This document shows positions 32,923 through 40,165 of a DNA stretch of 42,258 bases, one piece after another. Below the pieces are notes generated by a model. The model did no database searches. It saw nothing but the letters and a program-made list of their open reading frames with translations, and was not told the origin of the DNA. The first letter of the stretch is position 1. Every line of letters starts with the position of its first letter. The translations under genes were made by a program, and so were the position numbers. Source of the stretch: Chryseobacterium taiwanense (GTDB lineage Bacteria > Bacteroidota > Bacteroidia > Flavobacteriales > Weeksellaceae); the NCBI RefSeq assembly GCF_000813825.1, contig NZ_JWTA01000023.1, forward strand, positions 1-42,258. The letters are read 5' to 3'.

Positions 32923-33318
32923 ATGAATTCCGATATCCAAACATACATTGAGTCACAAACAGAATCTGATCAACGGATCTGTTTAAAACTCTCCGAGATC
33001 ATTAATGAAAATCTAATAGAAGCCGAATCAAAAGTATGGCATGCCCATCCTGTCTGGTTTTTAGATGGAAATCCGATTGTAGGCTATAGCAAGCAAAAGA
33101 AAGGGATTCGGTTGATGTTTTGGAGCGGAAAATCATTTAATGAAGAATTGTTAAATGTTCATGGGGTAAAATTTCAGGATGCTTCTGTTTTTTACAATGA
33201 TGTCTCTGAAATTAATGAAGACGATTTAAAAAGATGCCTCGAAAAATCTGAAAAAATTCAATGGGATTATAAAAACATTGTGAAAAGAAAAGGACAATTA
33301 ATTCAAATAAAAAAATAA
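32923..33318 (+). CDS. DUF1801 domain protein (YdhG-like)
   Basis: A 131-residue cytoplasmic protein. The pattern ESKVWHAHPVWFLDGNPIVGYSKQKK, followed by IRLMFWSGKSF and the GVKFQDASVFYNDVSEI segment, fits the DUF1801/YdhG fold, whose Bacillus member Fra is described as an iron chaperone. Many copies in this phylum have no known role. It lies 29 bp after the palindromic repeat behind pcm and ends in a Lys-rich tail. Function here unproven. Confidence 0.82.
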   Translation: MNSDIQTYIESQTESDQRICLKLSEIINENLIEAESKVWHAHPVWFLDGNPIVGYSKQKKGIRLMFWSGKSFNEELLNVHGVKFQDASVFYNDVSEINEDDLKRCLEKSEKIQWDYKNIVKRKGQLIQIKK

Positions 33319-33382
33319 TTTTTGATGGGTTCGGAATGATAATTGGACTCAAGGTAAAACTAATCTTTTAAATCTTATTATC

Positions 33383-33613
33383 ATGGACACGAACAGATTT
33401 AAAGCATCACACGACTTCAGTAATATCCAGAAAAACCTTTCTCATAACAGGGGATATCATACAGGAAGTCATTCTCAACAAACCGATATGAAAAGTTTAG
33501 CTCATGAAGCATCCAAAAATGGTTTCATGACTCACACTCAAAAAACGGCTAAAGAGGTTTGGATGGAAATTCAGGAAATGAATTCCAAATCTTGGAATAA
33601 ACATCAAAGATGA
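33383..33613 (+). CDS. Small basic His/Ser/Lys-rich protein, function unknown
   Basis: A 76-residue product with many His, Ser, Asn and Lys (eg. NLSHNRGYHTGSHSQQ) and no hydrophobic segment. The second half (KSLAHEASKNGFMTHTQKTAKEVWMEI) could form a helix. It is likely basic and partly disordered. It has its own terminator (33643-33676) and starts 64 bp after the DUF1801 gene. The composition and the clean terminator support a real gene, but I do not recognise the family. Confidence 0.7.
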   Translation: MDTNRFKASHDFSNIQKNLSHNRGYHTGSHSQQTDMKSLAHEASKNGFMTHTQKTAKEVWMEIQEMNSKSWNKHQR

Positions 33614-33642
33614 CAAAAAATAATTTTTACTATTAAAGTTAG

Positions 33643-33676
33643 AAAAACCTTGCTTTTAACACGAGTAAGGTTTTTT
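33643..33676 (+). terminator. Terminator after the small His-rich protein gene
   Basis: AAAAACCTT (33643-33651) pairs with AAGGTTTTT (33667-33675), with partial extension inward, then Ts. Confidence 0.8.
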
Positions 33677-33712
33677 ATTTGAAAAACAATCAAAATTAAT
33701 TACAAAATAAAA

Positions 33713-34696
33713 ATGAAGGTATTCGTAAACAAGAGAATTCCCGAAATTGGAATTCATATGCTGAAAGACGCAGGATTGGAAGTTTTTATTCCTGAACATG
33801 AAAATTTATCTCATGATGAATGGCTGAGCTATTGTAAAAGCAACGATGTCATTTTGAGTGTAGGGGGTGAATTTAAATATGACAAAGATTTCTTTGCAGA
33901 ATGTCCGAATATAAAGGCGATCGCATTGTATTCAGTAGGTTTTGATCATGTGGATATTCAGGAAGCTAATCACAGACATATTCCTGTGGGAAATACGCCT
34001 GATGTTTTAAGCAGAGCTACTTCAGATGTTGCATTTTTATTAATGCAATCGGTTGCAAGACGAGCAAGTTATAACTTTGAAAAAGTAAAATCCGGAAACT
34101 GGGGCGATTTTGATCCTCTACACGCATTGGGACAAGAATTGTATGGTAAAACATTGGGGGTTTTTGGCTTAGGAAGAATCGGTTTTGAGATGGCAAAGAA
34201 ATCTCAGAAAGCTTTTGATATGAACATTATTTATCATAACCGTCATCAAAACAAAGAAGCTGAAGAAGAATTGAATGCAACATACGTTTCCTTTGAAGAG
34301 CTGATTGCACAGTCTGATGTTTTAAGTATTCACGCCAATTTCAGACTGGAGCAGAAAGAGTTGTTCAATACTTCGGTATTCGAGAAAATGAAAGAAAATG
34401 CGATCTTCATTAATACGGCAAGAGGAGGCTTCCACAATCAGAAAGATCTGTATAATGCCCTTGCTGAAAAGAAAATCTGGGGAGCAGGGTTAGATGTTAC
34501 CAATCCTGAACCTATTTTTAAAGAAGATCCTATTCTGGGACTTTCAAATGTTTGTGTTCTTCCGCATATTGGCTCTGCAACCATAGAAGCAAGAAACGGA
34601 ATGGCAAAATTAGCTGCAGAAAACCTGATTGCCTTTTCAAAAGGAGAGAAAATGCCGACGTGTGCAAATCCTGAAGTTTATTCTCAAAATTCTTAG
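33713..34696 (+). CDS. D-2-hydroxyacid dehydrogenase
   Basis: A 327-residue NAD(P)-dependent enzyme of the D-isomer-specific 2-hydroxyacid dehydrogenase family, reducing 2-keto acids such as glyoxylate or hydroxypyruvate. The nucleotide-binding motif is GLGRIG (152-157). The catalytic triad is Arg237 (TARGGF), Glu266 (TNPEP) and His285 (LPHIGSA). The N-terminal MKVFVNKRIPEIGIHML is typical of the glyoxylate/hydroxypyruvate reductase branch, but the substrate is not certain. No signal peptide. Confidence 0.94.
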   Translation: MKVFVNKRIPEIGIHMLKDAGLEVFIPEHENLSHDEWLSYCKSNDVILSVGGEFKYDKDFFAECPNIKAIALYSVGFDHVDIQEANHRHIPVGNTPDVLSRATSDVAFLLMQSVARRASYNFEKVKSGNWGDFDPLHALGQELYGKTLGVFGLGRIGFEMAKKSQKAFDMNIIYHNRHQNKEAEEELNATYVSFEELIAQSDVLSIHANFRLEQKELFNTSVFEKMKENAIFINTARGGFHNQKDLYNALAEKKIWGAGLDVTNPEPIFKEDPILGLSNVCVLPHIGSATIEARNGMAKLAAENLIAFSKGEKMPTCANPEVYSQNS

Positions 34697-34707
34697 GAAC
34701 TTGGAAT

Positions 34708-34715
34708 TATTTTTG
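34708..34715 (+). promoter_or_regulatory. -7 element of the acidic 96-residue protein gene
   Basis: TATTTTTG, 33 nt before the ATG at 34749. Confidence 0.5.
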
Positions 34716-34748
34716 TTTACATTTATATAACCACTAAATACGACAATT

Positions 34749-35039
34749 ATGATACCTGAAAATAGCGAACAAGAGCAAAACAGAAGATTAGAACAGCGAG
34801 AATATAAGTCAAACGAAGATATTTTTAATCGCGAAAAACATATTCCGCTCGATGGAGATGGAAAACCCATAGAAGATGAAGAACTGTATGACAGTCTAGA
34901 CAAAGGACTGGATATTCCGGGAGTAGATGATGACGATGAAATGGAAGAAATCGGCAGTGAAGATGAAGAAAATAATTATTGGAGTCTCAGTGACAATGAA
35001 GATGATCACGAAGAGGAAAATGATGATGTTTTGACTTAA
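34749..35039 (+). CDS. Small acidic protein with conserved GSEDEENNYWSL motif, function unknown
   Basis: A 96-residue, strongly acidic, probably disordered cytoplasmic protein. The N-terminal half is charged (SEQEQNRRLEQREYKSNEDI); the middle LDIPGVDDDDEMEEIGSEDE leads into ENNYWSLSDNEDDHEEE. I recall the LDIPGxD...GSEDEENNYYSL string as conserved in many Bacteroidetes proteins of this size with no function assigned. It has its own promoter and a strong terminator (35056-35092), so it is monocistronic. The minus-strand ORF across this region is a shadow. Confidence 0.82.
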   Translation: MIPENSEQEQNRRLEQREYKSNEDIFNREKHIPLDGDGKPIEDEELYDSLDKGLDIPGVDDDDEMEEIGSEDEENNYWSLSDNEDDHEEENDDVLT

Positions 35040-35055
35040 ATAATGTACCGATCAT

Positions 35056-35092
35056 AAAAACAAGCTTTACTTAATGAGTAAGGCTTGTTTTT
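35056..35092 (+). terminator. Terminator after the acidic protein gene
   Basis: AAAAACAAGCTTTAC (35056-35070) pairs with GTAAGGCTTGTTTTT (35078-35092) with one mismatch; a T-rich tail follows. Confidence 0.85.
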
Positions 35093-35235
35093 GTTATTAT
35101 TTAAAATACAAATGATTATGTAGTAATTATATAGATTTTTTATATGTTATTTAATATAAATAAATAGTTATTATTGAATATTCTATAAATAAAAGTGGTA
35201 AATTTATCATATGTTAGTGATTAATTATTTAGCTT

Positions 35236-38200
35236 ATGATGAATATTTTACGAATTTTATTCTTATTCATTAGTGCTTTAAGCTTCTCTCAGGCTCCGGT
35301 AAATGTGAAAGTGAAAGATGCAGCAGGAAATGAAAGCTTCAATGTTACCTGTACTAATGATCTCGATGCAAACGGCTGCATAGCACTTCATGTGGAATAT
35401 CCTGTGCTCAAGCAGACTACAAGTTATGAAGCTACTCAGGAGACCTACAATCCTCCGATTCCGATGAATCAGGGAACATCATTAAATGCCAATTATGATG
35501 ATCTTTTTGCTGCAAAACTGGATTTACCTTTCAAATTTTGTTTTTACAATCAATATTTCGATGCACTTATTGTAGGTTCAAATGGAATGGTAACTTTCAA
35601 TTTGAATCAGTTGGGAAATATCAATTATCCGAATGTTCAGTGGCAGAATCCAAGTACGAGCCTTCCTAAAAATTCGATTTTCGGGGTATATCATGACATG
35701 GTTTTTTCATCAGGAGATTCTTCGGAAATTTATTATTCAACTATTGGAACGGCGCCTTTCAGAAAGTTTGTCATCAACTTTTTTGATGGGAGAGTTTCGG
35801 GCTGTACAGACCGGTCTTCATCACAAATCGTTTTGCATGAAACAACTAATGTAATCGAAGTCTTTGTTGAAAAAAAATTGCTCCCTTGTCCGACGAGGAA
35901 GTTTGAAAATGCACTCATTGGAATAAGCAATAATGACGGAACTCAAGGAGTTTCTCCGGCGGGCAGAAATACAGGAGTTTGGCAGGCGATGCAGGAAGGT
36001 TGGAAATTTAATCCGCTTGGAAATGTAATTCAGCCCAACGTTACCTGGACAAATTCTGCGGGACAGACGGTAGGAACAGGAATTCAGACGACGGTTTGCC
36101 CGACTGAGAATGATGTTTATACAGCGAATGTGAAATTTAATATTTGTGGCAACAGTGATCTGACAATAACCGATGATTTTCCGTTAACATTTGATCCGAC
36201 CTATCCGGCTGCGAAAAACTATACCCAGAATTTTTGTGGAAATACGTCCGTTAATCTTACTTTAAATAGTTTCAATGCTAATGTAACTTCACAAAATCCG
36301 GTGAATTTTACCTTTAGTTATCACTCGAGTTTGCAGGATGCGCAGAATAATGTCGGTGCTTTGCCAAACAATTTTACATTAGCCAATAACACCATTTTAT
36401 ATGTAAGAATTCAAAATCCAACAACGCCAACTTGTTATCGTGTAGCCGTTTTAACTTTAAATTTATTAAGTAAAAGTTTAATTAAAGATACTGTAGAACT
36501 GTGCGATACCAACAATGACGGAGTAGAGCAGAACTATAATGTAAGCCTGTTAAATCATGAGCTTTTCGTTGCCGGAACAACGGGAATTACTTATTTCAAT
36601 ACCCAATCTGATGCTCAGAATAATATAAATGCGATCACTACAGCAAATATTACAGTAAGCACGAATCTTTGGGTAAGGCTTCAGGAAGGAGCCTGTACTT
36701 ATATTTTAGGGCCGGTTCATTTTCAGTTTAAGCCGGGTGTGAATCTGAATTCACCAATCAATTTTCCATATACGATTTGCGATATTAATGCGGATAATCA
36801 GGAACCTTTTGATTTTACATTAAATATAGGTCCATTAATTTCAACACAAACCGGAGCTGTTTTTACAGTTTATAATACCTATGATGAAGCTTATAACGGA
36901 AACGGAAGTGTTGTAAATACTATAAAAGAAGGAGTTTATACACTTTATATAAGAGTTCAGGTTCCTAATGGCTGCTTTGCAGTTGCAACAGTGAATATGA
37001 ACGTAACTTTCACAAAAATTCTGGCTAATGAAAAAAATGAATACATCTGTTTTAATGGAACGGATGATATCAGCATTAATTTAAATACACTTTCAAACGG
37101 AATGCTGATTTCTCCTGCAACCGTTCCTGTGACTGAATTTTACAACAGTTCTGCTGCTGCCAATTTGGGAACAGGATCAATCAGTCCGAACCAGACCATT
37201 ACGACAGACGGAAATTTTGTAACACAAACCTATTTTGTCCGGTTTGAAATTTCAGATCAATGTTTTACAGTAAGACCAATTACAGTAAATTTGGTTCATC
37301 CGGTAATTGTTCAGTCCAGTTTTGCAATTTGTGATTTTAATAATGATAATTCGGAAAATATACAATTATCTCAATATTCATCAGCAATTGTCGGAAGCCA
37401 GAATGCATCAGTAATTTTTTATCCTACTTTGGCAGATGCAACCAATGGAACAAACCCGATTACCAATCTTACCGTTACAGGAACACAGCAGATTTTCGTT
37501 AAAATTAATTCTTACAATTGTCAGCAGATTTATCCGGTGAATCTAAGCTTAACATCTACTCCAATTGTGAATTCCCCCGTGAATATTACTTTAAATAATA
37601 TTTGTGACAATAATAATGACGGAAGTGAAATTTACGATTTAACGCAGGCTCAGCCTCAAATTACTTCTGCTGCAAATGTAAGTTTTACGTATTATGTAAA
37701 TTATGATCCGGCAACGCATACTTTTTCCAATGAAATCACAAATCCGACACAATTTGTAGTTACAGCAGGAAATGCAACGGTTTTTGTGAAGGTTAAATTA
37801 AATAATGGCGAATGTTTTTCAACTGCCCAGATCAACATTCAAATGACGTTTTTACCGCCAGTAGTTTTAAACAGTGCGAATTTAAATACATGCGATGAAG
37901 ATTTTAATTTAAGCGAAACCTTTCAGCTAAATGATGCGATTCCGCAATTGTTTATTTCGTCACAAAATACACAGCCTTTGTCTGCTATGACGATTTCGTA
38001 TTATAATACACAAGCTGATGCCAACGCCGGAAATCCGGCAAATCAGATAGGAACTTCGATTACGACGAGTATTTCTTCAATTCAGGTTTGGGCGAGATTC
38101 CAGTCACAGACGACAGGTTGCTATTCGGTTGCGCCCATTCAGCTGAATACTTATTTTCCTCCAAAAGCCATCAATTCTACAATTACGGTTTGTGATGAAA

Positions 38201-39435
38201 ATTTAGATGGAAGCTATGAAGTGAATTTATTGAATTTTACAAATTTAATGGTTGATATTCCGAGTCCTGCGAATTCATTTACCTTTTATCTGACTCAACA
38301 AAATGCACAAAACGGAACAAATCCGATTGCAAATCCGGCTAATTATTCTGCAAATCCTTTCCCTGCACAAATTTGGGTGAAAGTTCAGAATATGCCGGGT
38401 TGTGATGATATTGCGACGATCAGTTTTGTGTTTGGAAATAAAGTGACTTTACAAAATAACGGACCTTTTCAGTTAGAAACCTGTGATACAGGAAATGATG
38501 GAATCGAGATTGTTAATTTAACGCAATTTCAATCACAAATTTATACAGGAGCGAACGTTACGTTCACTTATTATCCGACTTTAGCTGATCTTAATGCGGG
38601 TACAAATGCCATCTCAACGCCTGGAAATTTTAGTTATAATCAAGCTTCAGGTTCAAATATTGTTTATGTAAAAGTGAGTGTTCCCGGTTTTTGCCCAAGT
38701 GTTGTAGAAATTCATTTAGTTTTAAAGAAAACTCCGATTTTTGATATCCCGACACAATATTTCTGTCCGGAAGGCTCCTTGGATTATACGGTTCATATTG
38801 AAGGGTTTACCATTGTAAGTTATGTTTGGACAAACCCTTCAGGACAGATAATTTCCACTACGGATACCATTACAGGAATTACAACAGTTGGAACTTACAC
38901 CCTTACTGTAACGGCAAGCAACGGCTGTTCTTACACCGAAACTTTTGAAATAAAACATTTTGAAGTTCCTGTAATCGAACAAATTGAAATTAATGGAACG
39001 ACCGCAACAGTTCATGCAACAGGCTCGAAACCAATCTTATATTCTATCGATGGCATGACGTGGCAGGCAAGTAATATTTTCTATAATCTGCAGACCGGAA
39101 TCATTACTTTCTATATAAAATATGCAGGAAGCGACTGTATTGTGAAACAGCAAAGCGTAATTTTAGATATTAAAAATGCCATCACACCAAACGGAGATGG
39201 ATTAAATGATCACTGGATTGTTAAAAATCTTCAGGTTTTCGGAGATAAAATGTCGACCGTAAAAATCTTTGATCGTTATCAGGTATTGGTTTTCGAACAG
39301 AGCTCAAACAAACAATTCTTTTGGGACGGAACAATTAAAGGCAGACCTGTTCCTACATCAAGTTATTGGTATGTGATTACCCTTCCGGATAGTAGAACCT
39401 TTACAGGATGGGTTTTAGTGAAAAATAATAATTAA
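35236..39435 (+). CDS. Modular cell-surface protein with type B type IX sorting domain
   Basis: A 1399-residue exported protein. The signal peptide ends LSFSQ. Residues about 45-260 are a beta-rich head with LPFKFCFYNQYFDALIVGSN and IFGVYHDMVF, resembling the nidogen-like head of other flavobacterial type IX cargo. Then come about nine tandem modules of ~93 residues, each opening with a Cys and usually D-x-N-x-D-G-x-E: Cys at 334, 423, 515, 605, 699, 790, 886, 986 and 1083. An Ig/PKD-like domain follows (about 1177-1245, VWTNPSGQII...TLTVTASNGCSYTETF). The C-terminal ~85 residues, beginning AITPNGDGLNDHW, are the CHU_C/gliding-motility-associated type B sorting domain. It is probably a surface adhesin. 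ATG 35239 is an equal start. Confidence 0.93.
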   Translation: MMNILRILFLFISALSFSQAPVNVKVKDAAGNESFNVTCTNDLDANGCIALHVEYPVLKQTTSYEATQETYNPPIPMNQGTSLNANYDDLFAAKLDLPFKFCFYNQYFDALIVGSNGMVTFNLNQLGNINYPNVQWQNPSTSLPKNSIFGVYHDMVFSSGDSSEIYYSTIGTAPFRKFVINFFDGRVSGCTDRSSSQIVLHETTNVIEVFVEKKLLPCPTRKFENALIGISNNDGTQGVSPAGRNTGVWQAMQEGWKFNPLGNVIQPNVTWTNSAGQTVGTGIQTTVCPTENDVYTANVKFNICGNSDLTITDDFPLTFDPTYPAAKNYTQNFCGNTSVNLTLNSFNANVTSQNPVNFTFSYHSSLQDAQNNVGALPNNFTLANNTILYVRIQNPTTPTCYRVAVLTLNLLSKSLIKDTVELCDTNNDGVEQNYNVSLLNHELFVAGTTGITYFNTQSDAQNNINAITTANITVSTNLWVRLQEGACTYILGPVHFQFKPGVNLNSPINFPYTICDINADNQEPFDFTLNIGPLISTQTGAVFTVYNTYDEAYNGNGSVVNTIKEGVYTLYIRVQVPNGCFAVATVNMNVTFTKILANEKNEYICFNGTDDISINLNTLSNGMLISPATVPVTEFYNSSAAANLGTGSISPNQTITTDGNFVTQTYFVRFEISDQCFTVRPITVNLVHPVIVQSSFAICDFNNDNSENIQLSQYSSAIVGSQNASVIFYPTLADATNGTNPITNLTVTGTQQIFVKINSYNCQQIYPVNLSLTSTPIVNSPVNITLNNICDNNNDGSEIYDLTQAQPQITSAANVSFTYYVNYDPATHTFSNEITNPTQFVVTAGNATVFVKVKLNNGECFSTAQINIQMTFLPPVVLNSANLNTCDEDFNLSETFQLNDAIPQLFISSQNTQPLSAMTISYYNTQADANAGNPANQIGTSITTSISSIQVWARFQSQTTGCYSVAPIQLNTYFPPKAINSTITVCDENLDGSYEVNLLNFTNLMVDIPSPANSFTFYLTQQNAQNGTNPIANPANYSANPFPAQIWVKVQNMPGCDDIATISFVFGNKVTLQNNGPFQLETCDTGNDGIEIVNLTQFQSQIYTGANVTFTYYPTLADLNAGTNAISTPGNFSYNQASGSNIVYVKVSVPGFCPSVVEIHLVLKKTPIFDIPTQYFCPEGSLDYTVHIEGFTIVSYVWTNPSGQIISTTDTITGITTVGTYTLTVTASNGCSYTETFEIKHFEVPVIEQIEINGTTATVHATGSKPILYSIDGMTWQASNIFYNLQTGIITFYIKYAGSDCIVKQQSVILDIKNAITPNGDGLNDHWIVKNLQVFGDKMSTVKIFDRYQVLVFEQSSNKQFFWDGTIKGRPVPTSSYWYVITLPDSRTFTGWVLVKNNN

Positions 39436-39457
39436 TTTTAAAGATATATTTACAAAC

Positions 39458-39490
39458 AAAAGCCTCATTGAATTTTCGATGAGGCTTTTT
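39458..39490 (+). terminator. Terminator of the surface protein gene, with an embedded promoter
   Basis: AAAAGCCTCAT (39458-39468) and ATGAGGCTTTT (39479-39489) form a perfect 11-bp stem with a 10-nt loop and a T-run. The loop boundary holds the TTG of the next promoter. Confidence 0.85.
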
Positions 39491-39497
39491 ATTTTTG
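39468..39497 (+). promoter_or_regulatory. Promoter of the DUF559 gene inside the terminator hairpin
   Basis: TTG (39468-39470), a 19-nt spacer and TATTTTTG (39490-39497) fit the Bacteroidetes consensus exactly. The -33 element falls at the hairpin loop and the -7 element in the T-run. The implied leader (~105 nt) contains the left flanking repeat. Confidence 0.6.
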
Positions 39498-39532
39498 AAA
39501 AGAAAAAACACAATAAAATCATTCCAGCTATC

Positions 39533-39575
39533 CACAACGAAATTCCCCTCCTTTGGAGGGGTGGGGGGTGGTTAA
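39533..39575. repeat. Left flanking repeat of the DUF559 unit
   Basis: CACAACGAAATTCCCCTCCT (39533-39552) is repeated in the same orientation at 40035-40054 with one change. It continues into an inverted core CCCCTCCTTTGGAGGGG and a G-rich run (tggggggtgg). Confidence 0.75.
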
Positions 39576-39607
39576 TATGACACAACAATTTAAAAAAACA
39601 ACAAATA

Positions 39608-40027
39608 ATGAAAGAAATCCTCACCAAAATCAACGGAGTTCCCATTCGAAGAAACTTCGTAGAAAACTTACCTTACAATCCCAAATTAAAACCATTGCTC
39701 AATGGAAAAAGGAAAGCGGGAATTCTCAGTGAAGTGCTGTTCTGGAAACAGGTTCGGGCGAGAAGTTTCCATAGAATAGATTTTGACAGACAACGAATTA
39801 TTGGGAATTATATCGTTGATTTTTATGCTAAAACTCTTGGATTAGTCATAGAAATTGATGGATGGAGCCACGATAACAAAGGGTCTTATGATATTGAAAG
39901 ACAAAAATACCTGGAATCTTTCGGATTAAATGTATTTAGAATTACAGACTTTGATATTAAAAACAATCTGAGTGTAGTGATGAAAGATTTAGAAAATTTC
40001 ATTATCGAACATTATAGTCACCAGTAA
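39608..40027 (+). CDS. DUF559 family nuclease-domain protein (Vsr-like)
   Basis: A 139-residue protein of DUF559, predicted to share the PD-(D/E)XK/Vsr endonuclease fold. Conserved pieces: SEVLFWKQVRARSF (N-terminal Glu helix), DRQRIIGNYIVDFYAKTLGLVIEIDG (with the Asp and Glu-x-Asp expected in the active site), HDNKGSYDIERQKYLESFG and VFRITDFDIKNNL. The family's function is unproven. The gene sits alone between two repeats that contain palindromes (39533-39575 and 40035-40070), and its promoter overlaps the preceding terminator. This arrangement suggests a mobile or repeat-associated unit. No transposase is present. Confidence 0.88.
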   Translation: MKEILTKINGVPIRRNFVENLPYNPKLKPLLNGKRKAGILSEVLFWKQVRARSFHRIDFDRQRIIGNYIVDFYAKTLGLVIEIDGWSHDNKGSYDIERQKYLESFGLNVFRITDFDIKNNLSVVMKDLENFIIEHYSHQ

Positions 40028-40034
40028 GAATATA

Positions 40035-40070
40035 CACAACAAAATTCCCCTCCTCCGGAGGAGGGGAATT
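40035..40070. repeat. Right flanking repeat of the DUF559 unit with a perfect 28-bp palindrome
   Basis: CACAACAAAATTCCCCTCCT (40035-40054) repeats the left copy. The last 28 bases (40043-40070) are a perfect palindrome, AATTCCCCTCCTCC and its reverse complement. It begins 8 bp after the DUF559 stop. There is no T-run. Confidence 0.8.
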
Positions 40071-40099
40071 CTTCGGAATTGCAAATTTTCGCACATTAG

Positions 40100-40130
40100 T
40101 TGCACGGATTTTCGAATTTGAATATCTTTA
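40100..40130 (+). promoter_or_regulatory. Possible hutU promoter
   Basis: TTG (40100-40102), a 20-nt spacer and TATCTTTA (40123-40130), which misses only the final G of the consensus. It is 35 nt before the chosen ATG and excludes the upstream ATG at 40100. Confidence 0.4.
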
Positions 40131-40165
40131 AAACTTTGAAATTTAAACTGAACTTAAACTGTACT

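Noticed and set aside
34637..34903. Minus-strand 88-codon ORF
   Set aside because: Ser/Phe-rich shadow of the dehydrogenase end and the acidic 96-residue gene.
39415..39645. Minus-strand 76-codon ORF over the left DUF559 repeat
   Set aside because: It is the antisense reading of terminator and repeat (INHPPPLQRRG) and covers the DUF559 start.
40100..40165. 22-codon N-terminal extension of hutU
   Set aside because: The extra residues are low-complexity and unlike the family, and the likely promoter lies within them.
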